Shown here piece by piece: positions 37,914 to 49,115 of a stretch of DNA of 64,000 nucleotides. The position numbers were made by a program, and so were the translations under genes. How positions within the stretch are numbered: the first letter of the stretch is position 1; the number at the start of each line of letters is the position of its first letter. The notes below the pieces were generated by a model, which ran no database searches, had not been told where the DNA came from, and saw nothing but the letters and a program-made list of their open reading frames with translations. This DNA comes from Anthopleura xanthogrammica (lineage: Eukaryota > Cnidaria > Anthozoa > Actiniaria > Actiniidae): NCBI GenBank assembly GCA_964019055.1, contig OZ025206.1:24994906-25058905 (forward strand), written 5' to 3'.

Positions 37914-39318
37914 CTCATCAAGATTTAGTATATATATAATAGTTTTTATAAACCTTTATTTGGGCATGAAAGTAACGTAGATAGAGTCACCCTACAAATC
38001 CATTTTGGTGTCTCATATTAAGATAATTATTACAAGATATATAACAATATAATTATATATTAGACTATTTATTGATTTATATATATATTTATTATTTCAA
38101 TTCACGCTAACATATCGTTAGAATTTGTATTAAAGAATAAATTATAACATGCATAAATAACTGACTCCAGTATTAATATATTTTACAACCATCACTCCCG
38201 TTAACGTTAAGGTTAACGTTGTAATATTGTAGTATTTGATGATTGATTGCTTAACCAGGACCATTATTTCAGACATGGAGTACTGAAATTGAGAGTCGTA
38301 TTTCAGTGCATTTACGGCGAGGGATCGGAGGCTATGGAGATATATTTCTGCCTTAAAATTGCGAGAAAAGTTGCTGGAGGGGTGATACACTGTGCAATGG
38401 TGTTGCCAGTTGCTGCAATCTCTTGCGAAAAGTAGAACTGAGTTTTACTTCGTGCAACGCTACGCGCAACAAAACAATTGCGAGACATCCCCTGTTACTG
38501 ACACTAGACGTTTTTGCTCTAACTAATATTTTCAACATTTTCGAAATCTCGTGCTGTTGGAACAAAAGATGTGCGAATTCTTTTGTAATTTTGTTGTTTA
38601 GAAATAATAATAATAGTATTAGTATTACCACTCTTTAATAAGTTAATCAAATTCGTCAACACTGTGTTTAAGGCGAATTTGATAAACTTATTAAAGAGTG
38701 TAATAAGTAACTTTGGCCGAGTAGAACTGGAGCATACTAGATTCGAATATCAACGAACCGTTCGAAGATCAAGCAGAGTACAAAGCTTGGCGGCTCTACA
38801 ACGGACAACAGAGGCTAAATAAAAGGTCAAATAGACTGAATGGTGCTTCATTCCAAGTAAAGAACAACAGATAAGTACAATAACATGTAACATTTGTAAC
38901 AAATTCAGACAGGAAGTATTTTTTGGGAAACTACCGATGATCGTGAATGTAAGCACTTCAGTTAAGTTAAGTTTAAGAGCTGAGGGATTTTCCCCAGCGA
39001 GAGACAAATTAGGGGTTTTCCCCCCAGCGAGAGACAAATAGAGGTTTTCCCCAGCGCGTGTCGGGATTTTCCCAAACAACAGTGGTATATTTTTTTGCAA
39101 TAACAACTTCACTTTCGAAGGGCTTGTAGCTCGACAATAATAGTATATTTTTGTATTATAGCGTCAGTTTTTGAAAGTGAATAAGTATAAGAGGGTCAAC
39201 AATAGCCTGGTATTGATTGTCTGCAGTTCTATTCGCAAATCGCAGATACTTTTTAAGATTTTCTGTACTGTTTTCAGTTTTGTTTGCTCACAAGAATCAT
39301 GTATTCTCAATTTTTCAG
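37914..39318. other. 3' flank of the second TRAF gene and 5' flank of the duplicated body
   Basis: Contains a polyadenylation-like AATAAA at 38136, the duplicated flank (38112-38600), an inverted pair around 38622-38710 (ctctttaataagtt ... aacttattaaagagtg) and a short near-duplicated motif (ttttccccagcgagagacaa) at 38990-39055. No RING exon was found in any frame, which matters for the next entry. Confidence 0.6.
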
Positions 39319-42052
39319 GAATTCATCAGAAGCTGCGCGGTGTCCTGTCGATCATGAAGAACTAACCCGCGAAAACATATTCCCCGGTCGATATTTTGAA
39401 AGGGATATTAAGAACTTAGAATGTTACTGCTACAACTATGACAAAGGCTGCAGGTGGCTTGGTCAACTACTCCATTTAGAGGTTCGTAATTCTTAAAATT
39501 CACCAACTTTTTTTAAGCTTGGTGATGCCCTGACGACTCCCTTTTTTTCTTCTCTCTCACCCTGTGTGATACATTGCTTAGGACTCAGGATAACGATGCT
39601 CTATTACTAGGGAATTTATCACCGGAAGTCGCTGAATGAGGGAAAGAAATATATGAAGAATTCTTCCCGCGGACGGGATCATGCTAAAAAAAGTCTTTTA
39701 TTGCAAAAAAATATTTATTTTCTAATAGGAAGGGATTTACTGTCCTGGAATGTGTTTTTTCCTACCGGGGATAGCCCTCAACAATGATGTGTAATTGAGT
39801 AAATCTCCCATGAATGATGTTCCCTTACTGTGAAATGGCTTCCACTTGTAAACAATCATAATGCACAAACTTTACTTTAGTCTTTGAACACCAGCTTTTT
39901 CATGCTCTTTGTCATGATCATGGACTGTATTTAGTACTTGCTGGGTAGACACAAGACTGGTGTCTTATACATACACCTCTTTTCCTTGGGCGTGACTTTT
40001 CCCCATTTTAGACCATGTGGAGAGTTCTCTTGAGTGTAAGGTTCTATGTTTAAGTTGTAAGTGTCTGTTATTAGTACTCCCTCGCCCCTCCCCTCTGGCT
40101 AACATTGTTAGTAAATTCAAATATTTTTACATCACAGAAGCACGAGAAGACTGAGTGCCAATATTCACTCGAAGAATGTCCCAACCCTGGCTGTAACGAA
40201 AAACTAGAAAGAAGACATCTGGATGATCACGTGAACAACATGTGCGACTTTAAGTGGATCACGTGCGAGAAGTGTGGTGCAAACGTGATTCATAGCAATG
40301 AAAAGGTAAGAATGACTTTCAAGTATTTATTCTTATTTATATATAATTAAGATTCCAAAGGGGTGACAAGCCATCTGACCCCCCCCCCCCCCCCTCAGAT
40401 TCGCCCTTTGCCCCCAGAAATTTATTTTCTAAAAAATAACTGAAGGGATATTTCTTTTACAGCTGCACCTTGAAAAATGTCCAAAGGTTGAGGTCCCGTG
40501 TACCCAGGGGTGCGGAGCAATGGTACCACGAGGAGATCTTGAGAAACATGAGACAAAACAATGTGCCAATGCACCAGTGGCCTGCCCGTTCGAACAAAGT
40601 GGCTGTCAGTTCAAAGTCAGTGTAAATAAGCCAGTACACAGTTTAAGAATCGTTTTCAGTGCGCTTGCGATTTTACCCGAATTTTTCACCTACTTTTGTT
40701 TAATTAAAAACAAAAGAAGGCTTAAACAAAAGAAGGTGAGGAATTCGGGATAAAATCGCATGCGCACTGAAAACGATTCTTAAACTGTGAACTGGCTTAT
40801 TGCCTCTCCTCCGGGGGATAAAACTGAGAAAGAAATCATGTCGAGGATACAAATCATACCTTATATATATTTGGTTGAGAACTGCATGTTTTCAAATCTT
40901 GCTAATATCGAATCATACAAATATATCAGTGCTCATCATCAGTGTTCAACGTGAAGTTCTCTATCAAAAACAGCTAAAAGTACTCTTTATTTTAGTATCA
41001 ATTAAATTCTATTTTCTTTGTTCTTTCTAAAGGGTTCGCGAGTAGACGTCGAGGAACACGAATCTGCTGCAATGACTAAACACATCCAAATATTAGGAGA
41101 CCAAAACAAGGAATCGTCTGAAAGCCTGCAGAATATGAAAGAAAAAATCAAGAAGCTAGAGTCTGAGAAAGAACATCTTGAAGAGCGAATGAAGGAAAGC
41201 AGAGAAGCGCTGTCATATACCAAACAAGACTTGCAGACCCAGCAGACTAAGCTGGGAATCATAGAAAAAAGTATCACAAAACAAAAAGAAGAAATGGGGA
41301 AACTAAGAGAAATCGTAGATAATATTCAACATGAAAAAGGATCGGATATCGTGCTAGAATCTCAAATGGGGGAGATGATTTCGCTTTTGGAAAGTCAAGG
41401 GAAACGAATAACAGATCTTGAAGGAGAATTGATTCGCGATCGGGAGACTGGAATGAGCACCAGCTATCTTGCTACAAACTCGATGAGTAGCGACAGACGA
41501 CTTGAGAGGAATGAGAATATCTGTGCGCTCAGTGAAGCTAGGGTCAACCAACATGACATAAGGTTACAAATGCTTGAGGCAACGTCCTATGATGGAACAT
41601 ACATATGGAAAATAGATGAATGGTCTAAGAGGGTAAGAGAGGCAAGAATAGGAAAGACTACCTCAATCTACAGCCCTCCCTTCTATATAGGGCGCTACGG
41701 GTACAAAGTATGTGGACGACTCTACCCCTGTGGAGATGGTATTGGCAAAGACTCTCATATTTCTTTGTTCTTTGTTGTGATGAAGGGAGAATTTGACGCT
41801 CTCTTATTATGGCCCTTTAGCCAGAAAGTCACATTTAGACTCATTGATCCAAATCATGTGCAGGATGTGACGGATTCCTTCCGTCCTGATCCGAAAAGTT
41901 CGAGTTTTCAACGGCCCAAGAGCGCCATGAATATCGCTTCGGGAACACCACAGTTTGTGAGTCAAAGGGATTTGAACAATAGACGATATGTTGTTGAAGA
42001 TACGCTTTATCTTAAGATAACTGTAGATAGAACTGGATTAAGAGAACTTTAA
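39319..42052 (+). CDS. Third TRAF body lacking its own RING exon (exons 2-5, about 446 codons)
   Basis: Exons by alignment to the second gene: 39319-39481, 40138-40305, 40463-40615, 41033-42052. All splice borders are retained, though the exon 4 donor is GTCAGT rather than GTGAGT. It encodes the end of the RING region (CPVDHEEL), TRAF zinc fingers, coiled coil and a complete MATH domain. No first exon with the RING start is found in 37914-39318. The exon may be borrowed from 33651 by skipping the first body, the gene may start at an unseen non-RING exon, or it may be a relic. Exon 5 differs from its twin at only 4 of 339 residues; exons 2-4 differ at about 21 of 161. In exon 2 the Cys-Cys pair before the reIl-like motif has become Tyr-Phe. 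The frame is open throughout, so translation is possible. A RING-less TRAF would act as an adaptor or dominant-negative; that is inference. Confidence 0.72.
40625..40801. mobile_element. 177-bp foldback inserted in intron 4 of the third TRAF body
   Basis: The ends aataagccagtacacagttt and aaactgtgaactggcttatt are inverted copies and the two 85-bp arms pair almost throughout (cgttttcagtgcgc with gcgcactgaaaacg). The twin intron at 36666-36893 lacks it, so it arrived after, or was lost since, the duplication. Confidence 0.85.
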
Positions 42053-42309
42053 CTGATCAAGATTTAGTATATATATAATATGAGATTTAAATTGTGAATT
42101 GAAGATAAATTTATTACGCTCTACATTTTAATGTATTGAGCACTCTACCGACAGCTAGTATAGACATACATTTATATTTATAATATGAGATTTATAAATA
42201 TCATAAGAAACATATCGTTAGAATTTGTATTAAAGAATAAATTATAACATGCATAAATAACTGACTCCAGTATTAATATGTTTTACAACCATCACTCCCA
42301 GTAAGGTTA
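42053..42309. other. 3' flank of the third TRAF body
   Basis: AT-rich, shares catatcgttagaatttgta and the following AATAAA with the flank of the second gene. No other feature. Confidence 0.5.
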
Positions 42310-43430
42310 ACGTTATAATATTGTAGTATTTGTATTGATTGCTTAACCAGGACCATTATTCCAGACATGGAGTGCGCATTTACGGCGGGGGATCGGAGGC
42401 TATGGAGATATATTTTTGCCTTAAAATTGCGAGAAAAGTTGCTGGAGAAGTGTGATACACTGTGCAATGGCGTTGCCAGTTGCTGCAATCCTTTGCGAAA
42501 AGTAGAACTGAGTTGTACTTCATGCAACGCTCGCGCAACAAAATACTTGCGAGACAACCCCTGTTACACAAGACATTTTTACTCTAACTAACATTTTCGT
42601 TATAGAAAAAACGTCTAGTGTGCAATTTAATTTTCAAGCAACTTGATAGGTACTTGCTGGAAAATTTGCTCAGTGTAACAGTGACTTAAGGGAGATGTTA
42701 GTCTGCTTCTACACCGTAGATAATTTTATAAAAAACCTTGCAAACCTGTTAATTCCTATGTTTCGTGGTCACTCTCCTTTCCATGTGGGATCCTTAATTT
42801 TTGAAAAACGTCCAATGTGGGACCAATGTGAGATGCGCGCAAACCATGGTATGAAAATTGAGGCTTAGATTCAAATTATTATTATTTAGTTCACTTATTT
42901 GTATATCTCGTAGTTTCCCCCTCTTTTTACTGATTACTTTTCTATTGTAATGCGCATTTGAAAACGAATGTTAATTATAACTCGAAAAACAAATTGTCTT
43001 TTCTAGATAAATAACAACTTTTGATTACAAATTGTCATGAAGTTTTGGACACGATAGCTCATTCCTTGCACAGTCCTGGTATGTCTCAGGCGTAAAATTC
43101 TGATTCAAAGATATGCAAAAACCGACAAAAAATGGCTCTATAACTCGGAAAACAATTTGTCTTTTGAAGAGCGGTGCTTATTTACTTTTCTTGTTGTTTT
43201 TGTGTTGCTAAAATAAGACGTTGGTTGCTAAAATAAGACGTTGGTTGCTAGGGAAATGTAACACCAAAATCAAAACTGCTCAGTTCATAATCAATCGGTT
43301 TGTCTTATCCAGCGGCACACCGCTACACTTCACTCGGCCTTTAGCAGGAACCGCCGACTGATTTCAATTCGATTCGTCCAGAGATGAATGCTATTTGATC
43401 AACGTTGCACTATTTTGTGAAAATCCACAA
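42310..43430. repeat. Left arm of a large inverted repeat around the first polyQ gene
   Basis: Segments 42315-42375, 42690-42840 and 43020-43425 have reverse-complement counterparts at about 47000-47070, 46800-46960 and 46325-46730 respectively. An example is ttgatcaacgttgcactatt near 43397 against aacagtgcaaggttgatcaa near 46335. Homology is interrupted by indels. The arms flank 43430-46320, which holds the minus-strand polyQ gene. Confidence 0.75.
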
Positions 43431-43486
43431 GATATTTTTTTACTTTTCAAGTGTGACTTGCTACAGGTACCGTGTTTATAGAGCGC

Positions 43487-43702
43487 AACCTCGTCCCCAG
43501 GGCCATCTCATGCAAAGACGCGAAGAAGAGAAGACCCTGGCTTTGGCTGGTCAAATAAAGATTTTGATTGGCTAACTTTTCTTCGGGTTATTTCAGCGGT
43601 ATTTGCGTTACACCCAGGATTTCTGGGTGTCACGTGACCAGCCAACGCCAGGGTCTTCTTTTCTTCGCGTCTTCGCGTGAGAAGGCACTGGGGACGAGGT
43701 TG
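43487..43702. mobile_element. MITE with about 60-bp terminal inverted repeats
   Basis: Begins aacctcgtccccagggccat and ends actggggacgaggtt. Subterminal aagacgcgaagaagagaaga pairs with tcttcttttcttcgcgtctt, then ccagccaacgccaggg mirrors the left arm. About 215 bp, no coding capacity. Confidence 0.8.
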
Positions 43703-43963
43703 GGACAGAACATCACATATACATGTTCTTAATGAACAGAACATTTCATCGTATTTCTGTTATTTCAAAGCTAAAAAAAAAATATGTCGTATATTACTTT
43801 TATTCAAAGATTCATTTTCTCTTGGGAGGGGAACAAAAAAACGTAGCAAACAAATTCATACAAACAATGGTCTCGTGAGTATGACTTTATATTCTAAATC
43901 GGTTAGAGAATAAACACTCGTGCTTTATGGGATTTAAAGCTCCTCGCAATGATAGAAAGCATC
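43690..43963. repeat. Second inverted-repeat segment, partner at 49050-49312
   Basis: The sequence running from acagaacatcacatatacat through ggagaggggaac-type DNA to cgcaatgatagaaagc is repeated in inverse at 49050-49312, there beginning gctttctatcattgcgagga. These arms do not nest with the 42310-43430 / 46320-47070 pair, so more than one rearrangement or a dispersed element is involved. Confidence 0.75.
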
Positions 43964-44273
43964 TGTATTAATCAACTAAGGTATATTATACATGATTTAT
44001 TTTACAATATATATACTTTTCAAATATTTATCTTTTTCATTGATGCGCGCTGCTACGTTTGTCACGAGGGAGTTTTTCTCAAAGTTCTCCGCTTCTTCTC
44101 CCTCCGTAAAAATCAACATATGAGTTGGATGTTGTGTGTCGTAAATAGTGAATGTAGTGGTAATGCGTTTGGAGCGAACCTCACGGAAGAGCTCCTTACT
44201 TGGAGTGATGTCATATCGTGATCGTGGTACTGTAATACATTATCATTTGAAACTCATGTAATTTTCGGAAAGT

Positions 44274-44586
44274 TTAATCAAAAAAATTGTTCTCCTCTCT
44301 GTTTTTACGGTTCTGCTCTTTCTGCTGTTGACGCCTGATGTGTCTACGATGTGCTTCGAGTTCAATCGGTGTCAGGATGTCTCCTAACCTAGCAGAGGAA
44401 TCTCGTGGGGGGTATTCCTGAGAAACTTTCGACAAGATATTACTTTCCAGATCGCTCTCTTTTGGAAAAGAACTGACCTCTACTTTACGGTGGTTGTCAT
44501 TGAGTTCCGTTTGACTTAAAGGCTCCAAGATCTCTACCTGGGGCTGCTTTTGCCATATATTTTGTAGACGCTGTCCGCGTTGCTGT

Positions 44587-44639
<53 letters not shown>

Positions 44640-44658
44640 TTGTTGTTGTTGCTGCTGC

Positions 44659-44744
<86 letters not shown>

Positions 44745-45962
44745 ATACTGCTGATGTTGCAGTTGATGTGGACGACGATGATGGTGAAGCTTCTGTGGCT
44801 CCCAACACGTCCCATCTCGTTCATCCATTCGCCATAATTGTTGTTTTGTTTCTTTTAGTGCTTTATCATGTAATAACGTACATTTGGTTTGAGGCACGTT
44901 TTCTTCATTAATTTCTATATCTTCCAATTCCAATTCTAATTCACCAACAACCATCTTGGTTGTGGACCCAAAAGCACTCTTCCTGTAGTCGCCCCTAATT
45001 TGCCTGTTAACTGTCTTCAACGTTTGACAAAACAAAAGTGGTTTCTCTTGTGCTTGCGACTGTGATGGCAACAATGGCAACTCCTGTTTGTGTTCCCTTA
45101 CCAATGTTTTCATGGCTTTCTGGCTTGTTCTCCTTTCTCGTGATGAATGTCTGTTATTATCTTCCTCTGTTGAAGGGACTGCTGCTGCATTGGCGTCTTC
45201 TTTCCAGCTTCTCTCAGTAGAACCATTATTTGAAGTACAGCGCTCTTCGCCCATCCATCGCAAGGAGGAACGGCATGCTAGACTCATCTCTTCTGACAAA
45301 GAAAAAGCTCCAGTATTGATGCTTCTTTTTCCCGGTAAATGCTTCTGTGATGTGTTCAGCTTGATCTGTATTTTTTGACACCTGTTCACACCGCTTGTTT
45401 TCTTCAAAGATTTCTTTTTATCCTTAGTAAGTTGTACAGGAATCACTGAAGTCTCTGGGAAATTGGAATGAAATTTATTCCCGGAGTAAGAGTCTTCATG
45501 GTCGATGTTGGACTCTTCTAAAATCATCGTGGGTCGATGTGTCTCTTGGTGGAATACTCGCTCTTTCTCCACGTTTGTCAGAATAGGAGGGCCGGATCCA
45601 CTTGGTTCTTCCAGTTCGGTGCTTGTGTTTGGGGATAAAGGTGATCTACAGCTGGTTAACTGCTGATATATTAGATATTCCCTGGCCATTTTATGCTGCT
45701 GTTGTTGTGACTTTTGACGCTTGTCTTGTTCAACGCTTGCAAAGGATTTAAAATTGGATCCAAAAAATACATTCCCACCAAAGCTAATGGGAGATTTGCG
45801 AGGACTGCAGTCGAACAGCTTTTGAGTTGGAGAAAGCAATACAATCTCGTTCACTGAAATCGACCCAGGACTTAACAGGCCATTAAGGTCCAAATTTGGT
45901 GAGCTGAGAGGAGAAAGGTCCGATTTTGTAGGAATAACAGTGTCCACTTTCTTGAATGCCAT
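44274..45962 (-). CDS. PolyQ family protein, copy A (about 562 aa, 55-Q tract)
   Basis: Unrecognised protein. The start chosen is the ATG at 45962 (MAFKKVD), which aligns with MASK(N/K)V in the other copies; the frame is open upstream to 46028. In order it has an Ser-Pro rich N-terminus (SPLSSPNLDLNG), the family motif SPRKSPISFGGNVFFGS, CRSPLSPNTS, an acidic segment VGELELELEDIEINEENV, the conserved RMDERDGTCWEPQKLHHHR, an uninterrupted run of 55 glutamines (CAG/CAA mix, 44580-44744), and a strongly conserved basic tail LGDILTPIELEAHRRHIRR continuing to NNFFD. No signal peptide or membrane segment is seen; the composition suggests a nuclear or cytoplasmic, largely disordered protein. Relative to the others it has about 24 extra residues before the acidic segment. 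It is the only copy on this strand. Confidence 0.72.
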
Positions 45963-46319
45963 GCCGTATAATCTTGCTAATATTATGTAAACTTGATTTC
46001 GATCTGAGTGGTGAAGCGAAGTTAGCACCAGTTGTTTTTATACTATTTTTCCCTTTTGGCTTATTTATTTCTTTTGGTTGGCATGGTAACCAACTCTCAT
46101 CTTTCGTTATCACTTCAACCAATGAAATTGCATAACTATACAGCTCACTCGGAATCCCCATCGCGACGAAGTAGGTTTTGATAGACGTTATTCAAGGCAG
46201 TTCCATGACATCCATAAAAACTTTGTGCCGGTTTTCGGACAATGTCATGGAAACACTTTGATTGACGTCAACCACACCCTATTTGAAGATTATCGACTTA
46301 AAATCCTCTGCTAGAGGAC
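45963..46319 (-). promoter_or_regulatory. 5' flank of polyQ copy A with conserved upstream start region
   Basis: On the minus strand this contains the CCAAT-type sequence and the block gataacgaaagatgagagtt, then gttaccatgccaaccaaaag, all shared with the 5' flanks of copies B, C and E. The upstream ATG (accATGcc) opens a short frame distinct from the main one. The promoter role is inferred from conservation only. Confidence 0.45.
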
Positions 46320-47075
46320 TGTTAATTTTCACAAAACAGTGCAAGGTTGATCAAATAGCATTCATCTCTGGACGAATCGAATTGAAATCAGTCGATGGTT
46401 CCTGCTAAAGGCCGAGTGAAGTGTAGCGGTGTGCCGCTGGATAAGACAAACCGATTGATTGGGAACTGAGCAGTTTTGATTTTGGTGTTACATTTCCCTA
46501 GCAACCAACGTCTTATTTTAGCAACACAAAAACAACAAGAAAAGTAAATAAGCACCGCTCTTCAAAAGACAAATTGTTTTCCGAGTTATAGAGCCATTTT
46601 TGTCGGTTTTTGCATATCTTTGAATCAGAATTTTCCGCCTGAGACATACCAGGACTGTGCGAGGGATGAGCTATCGTATCCAAAACTTCATGACAATTTG
46701 TAATCAAAAGTTATTATTTATCTAATTAACATCATCAGGAAAAGGGATACTTAAAATTGCTTCGTATCCTGTCAGTTTCTTTTAGAATAAGAAAACAAGC
46801 CTCAATTTTTGTCCCACATTGGTCCCACATTGGACGTTTTTCAAAAATTAAGGATCTCACATGGAAAGGAGAGTGACCACGAGTGTTAACCCATCAGGTT
46901 TGCTCTTCAGAGCAAAGTTTTAATTATCTACCCACTAGGGGACGACTAACCTCTCCCTTATCAGTCGTCCTTCGGCCGAGCTTCCTGATCAGTCTCCAAT
47001 ACGACGCTTAGTTTCAGTACTCGATGTCTGGAATTTCTTACTTCCTGGTTAATCAATACGAAATACAAATATAAT
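46320..47075. repeat. Right arm of the large inverted repeat around polyQ copy A
   Basis: Inverse counterpart of 42310-43430. A clear match is the block at 46805-46890 (cccacattggacgtttttca) against 42770-42840. Confidence 0.75.
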
Positions 47076-47119
47076 GAATCTATAAAAAGCATGCTCCCTA
47101 TAGCAGATGGATATGGAGT

Positions 47120-47512
47120 GTGAAGTAAACCTTTTTCCAAAATGGCGGCCGAAAATTCAAAATGAGTTAAAATTAAAAACCAATATAAGCACTAAAAAGA
47201 GCACCTTTACTTTAGTAACCCTACAAAGATTCATTCTGTCAGGTGTTATATCGGCCGAGAAAACATTTTTTGGAAATTTACAATCGTTTTGTATAGCTGG
47301 GGTATAGCGTATACCCCCAACCATACAAACGTCTGTAAATTTGTCGATTTTCAAAAAATGTTTTCTCGGCCGATATAACACCTGACAGAATTAATCTTCG
47401 TAGGGTTACTAAAGTAAAGGTGCTCTTTCTAGTGCTGGTATTGGTTTTCACTCATTTTAATTCTAACTCATTCGAATTTGCGGCCGCCATTTTGGAAAAA
47501 AGGTCTATTCTT
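47120..47512. mobile_element. 390-bp foldback element with about 180-bp arms
   Basis: The left arm begins cctttttccaaaatggcggc and passes through gcacctttactttagtaacc and gttatatcggccgagaaaac. The right arm repeats these in inverse and ends gcggccgccattttggaaaa. Only some 40 bp separate the arms. Open frames within it are by-products of the palindrome. Confidence 0.9.
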
Positions 47513-47935
47513 AACGAACAACAGGAAATAATGCTAAGTGGATATAATTGTTTAAGGTGGCCCCAAGCAGTCTGTCAGAAAAAGATCGTAGAAAACCAAA
47601 GAGCAACCTCGACTAGAGGCTTAATTACTCTAATTACTAATGATTGAGATGGGACCAGCGTTTCATGAAAATATAAGGCAATTATCCTCTCAGCTCCGCC
47701 ATTTCACCGGAAGGCTATAGGACGTTTTAAAAGAGTCATAGTCTGTAAGGATCAAGCAAATTTAGGAACATCCGGCCAGTCAACCTCACGGATTTTGCTC
47801 AAATTTGGTATATAAACTTGTTTTGAGGTCCTAAATACGAAATTGATAATATTTTGTCAAAAAAAATTTACGTTATCATATTAAAATCAAAAATAACAAA
47901 ATGACAAAATAACACTGAAATACGAACTAGTCGGC

Positions 47936-48558
47936 AAACCCGTGAAACTTCACTCTGCTTCTTGAAAAAAATCATTCTTATTAGTTATTGTCTTTACACT
48001 GTATAAATGCTATCCTAACTTTAAAAGTCCGTTTGCTCGCCATTTTAACTTGATTTTAAGGTATTAATTTCTTCTAGCTAGTTGGTTTGCCATTTGGATT
48101 GAAATCTACACTGAATCAGTTCACGTGAACCACAGACATTTATTTGTCTTGATTTTTGTTTTTTAGCCAGTGTTGACAAATGAATGCAATTCCTTTTAGC
48201 CATAGCTCGATGAATAGGAATAGCAAGATATTTACTTGAACATTAGTCTTTTATAAAAGTAAATCTAAACCAAACGATTCTGCAATAAAAAAGCAATCCT
48301 CCTTTGAAGTGAGCAATGAAGCGCAACGTGCCGAGTGTCACGATCCCGATGGCGGGGTGTGACGTCATCCAGTAAATTTACTTGAAAAGGGTAAAAGAAG
48401 TTGGCGGCTACCTGTGGCTTATCTGGCCGAGCGTGAGTTTTAAAGACAAAATTTGATTTCTGGTTTTGCGAAGAGCAAACCTCTCAGCCAGAGATACCCA
48501 AAAGGCACCACACTAACACTTGCTCTTGTGATTTACGGGCTTTAGTTTGCTGGAGAGT
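47936..48558 (+). repeat. 620-bp direct repeat, copy 1
   Basis: From actagtcggcaaacccgtga to gggctttagtttgctggaga, nearly identical to 53520-54148. It contains no gene. Because the second copy lies just downstream of polyQ copy B, the pair marks a duplication of the DNA between or around them. Confidence 0.9.
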
Positions 48559-48704
48559 GAACACCCTGAGACAATTTTGTGGCACAGACGGGGGACTGGT
48601 TAGACTATTAGAATATAGATGTACGTTTCGACCATTCGGTTAAATCATATAAAAAATGTTCAAGATCAAAAATGTATATCAGATTGATATTGCATATATA
48701 GAGG

Positions 48705-49115
48705 ATATTACATGGTCGCGCGGAGATACGAATTTTATTTTCGAGTGTTGATAATATGAGCACAAGAAGATAAAATTCGTATCTCCAAGCGGCCATGTAA
48801 TGTTCTGTTTATTATATGAAATCTTCAATGAAACATAATGGAGAATTTGACTTTGGTCGAAATTTGACACCACCAGCGTTGATAAAAATCGTATCCCCAC
48901 TGGCCACTGGTGGGAGTGGAGATATCAATTTTATCATTTTGATGTCACTCAATATCATACTCTATGTAAGGGTTAGAAAATAAACGCGAGTGCTTTATGG
49001 GACTTAGAGCTCCGAGCATTGATAGAAAGCCACGAGGGCGAAGCCCTCGTGGCTTTCTATCATTGCGAGGAGCTTTAAATCCCATAAAGCACGAGTGTTT
49101 ATTCTCTAACCGATT
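48705..49115. repeat. Cluster of three small palindromes
   Basis: (1) 48712-48805: the arm cggagatacgaattttat pairs with ataaaattcgtatctcc. (2) about 48880-48940: gataaaaatcgtatcccc with a matching inverse around ccactggccactggtggg. (3) about 48970-49110: near-perfect palindrome centred on ccacgagggcgaagccctcg with outer arms ending ctctaacc. None is coding. Confidence 0.8.

Larger units (their letters stand above)
35090..42600 (+). repeat. Tandem duplication of about 4 kb covering TRAF exons 2-5 and 3' flank
   Basis: The segment from about 35090 to 38600 recurs from about 39100 to 42600. Matching landmarks: exon 2 (35315/39319), exon 3 (36235/40138), exon 4 (36513/40463), exon 5 (36894/41033), and the shared 3' flank beginning catatcgttagaatttgta (38112/42205). 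Offsets vary from about 3.9 to 4.1 kb because introns have gained and lost DNA. The RING exon at 33651 is outside the duplicated unit. Confidence 0.92.

Noticed and set aside
44497..44837. Poly-Leu, poly-Ala and Asn/Ser-rich frames over the glutamine tract (also at 52735-53082, 57306-57611, 59012-59440, 62460-62758)
   Set aside because: Other-frame shadows of the CAG/CAA tract of the polyQ genes.
47107..47647. Three open frames around 47.1-47.6 kb on both strands
   Set aside because: They lie in the two arms of a long palindrome and mirror one another. No domain was recognised.
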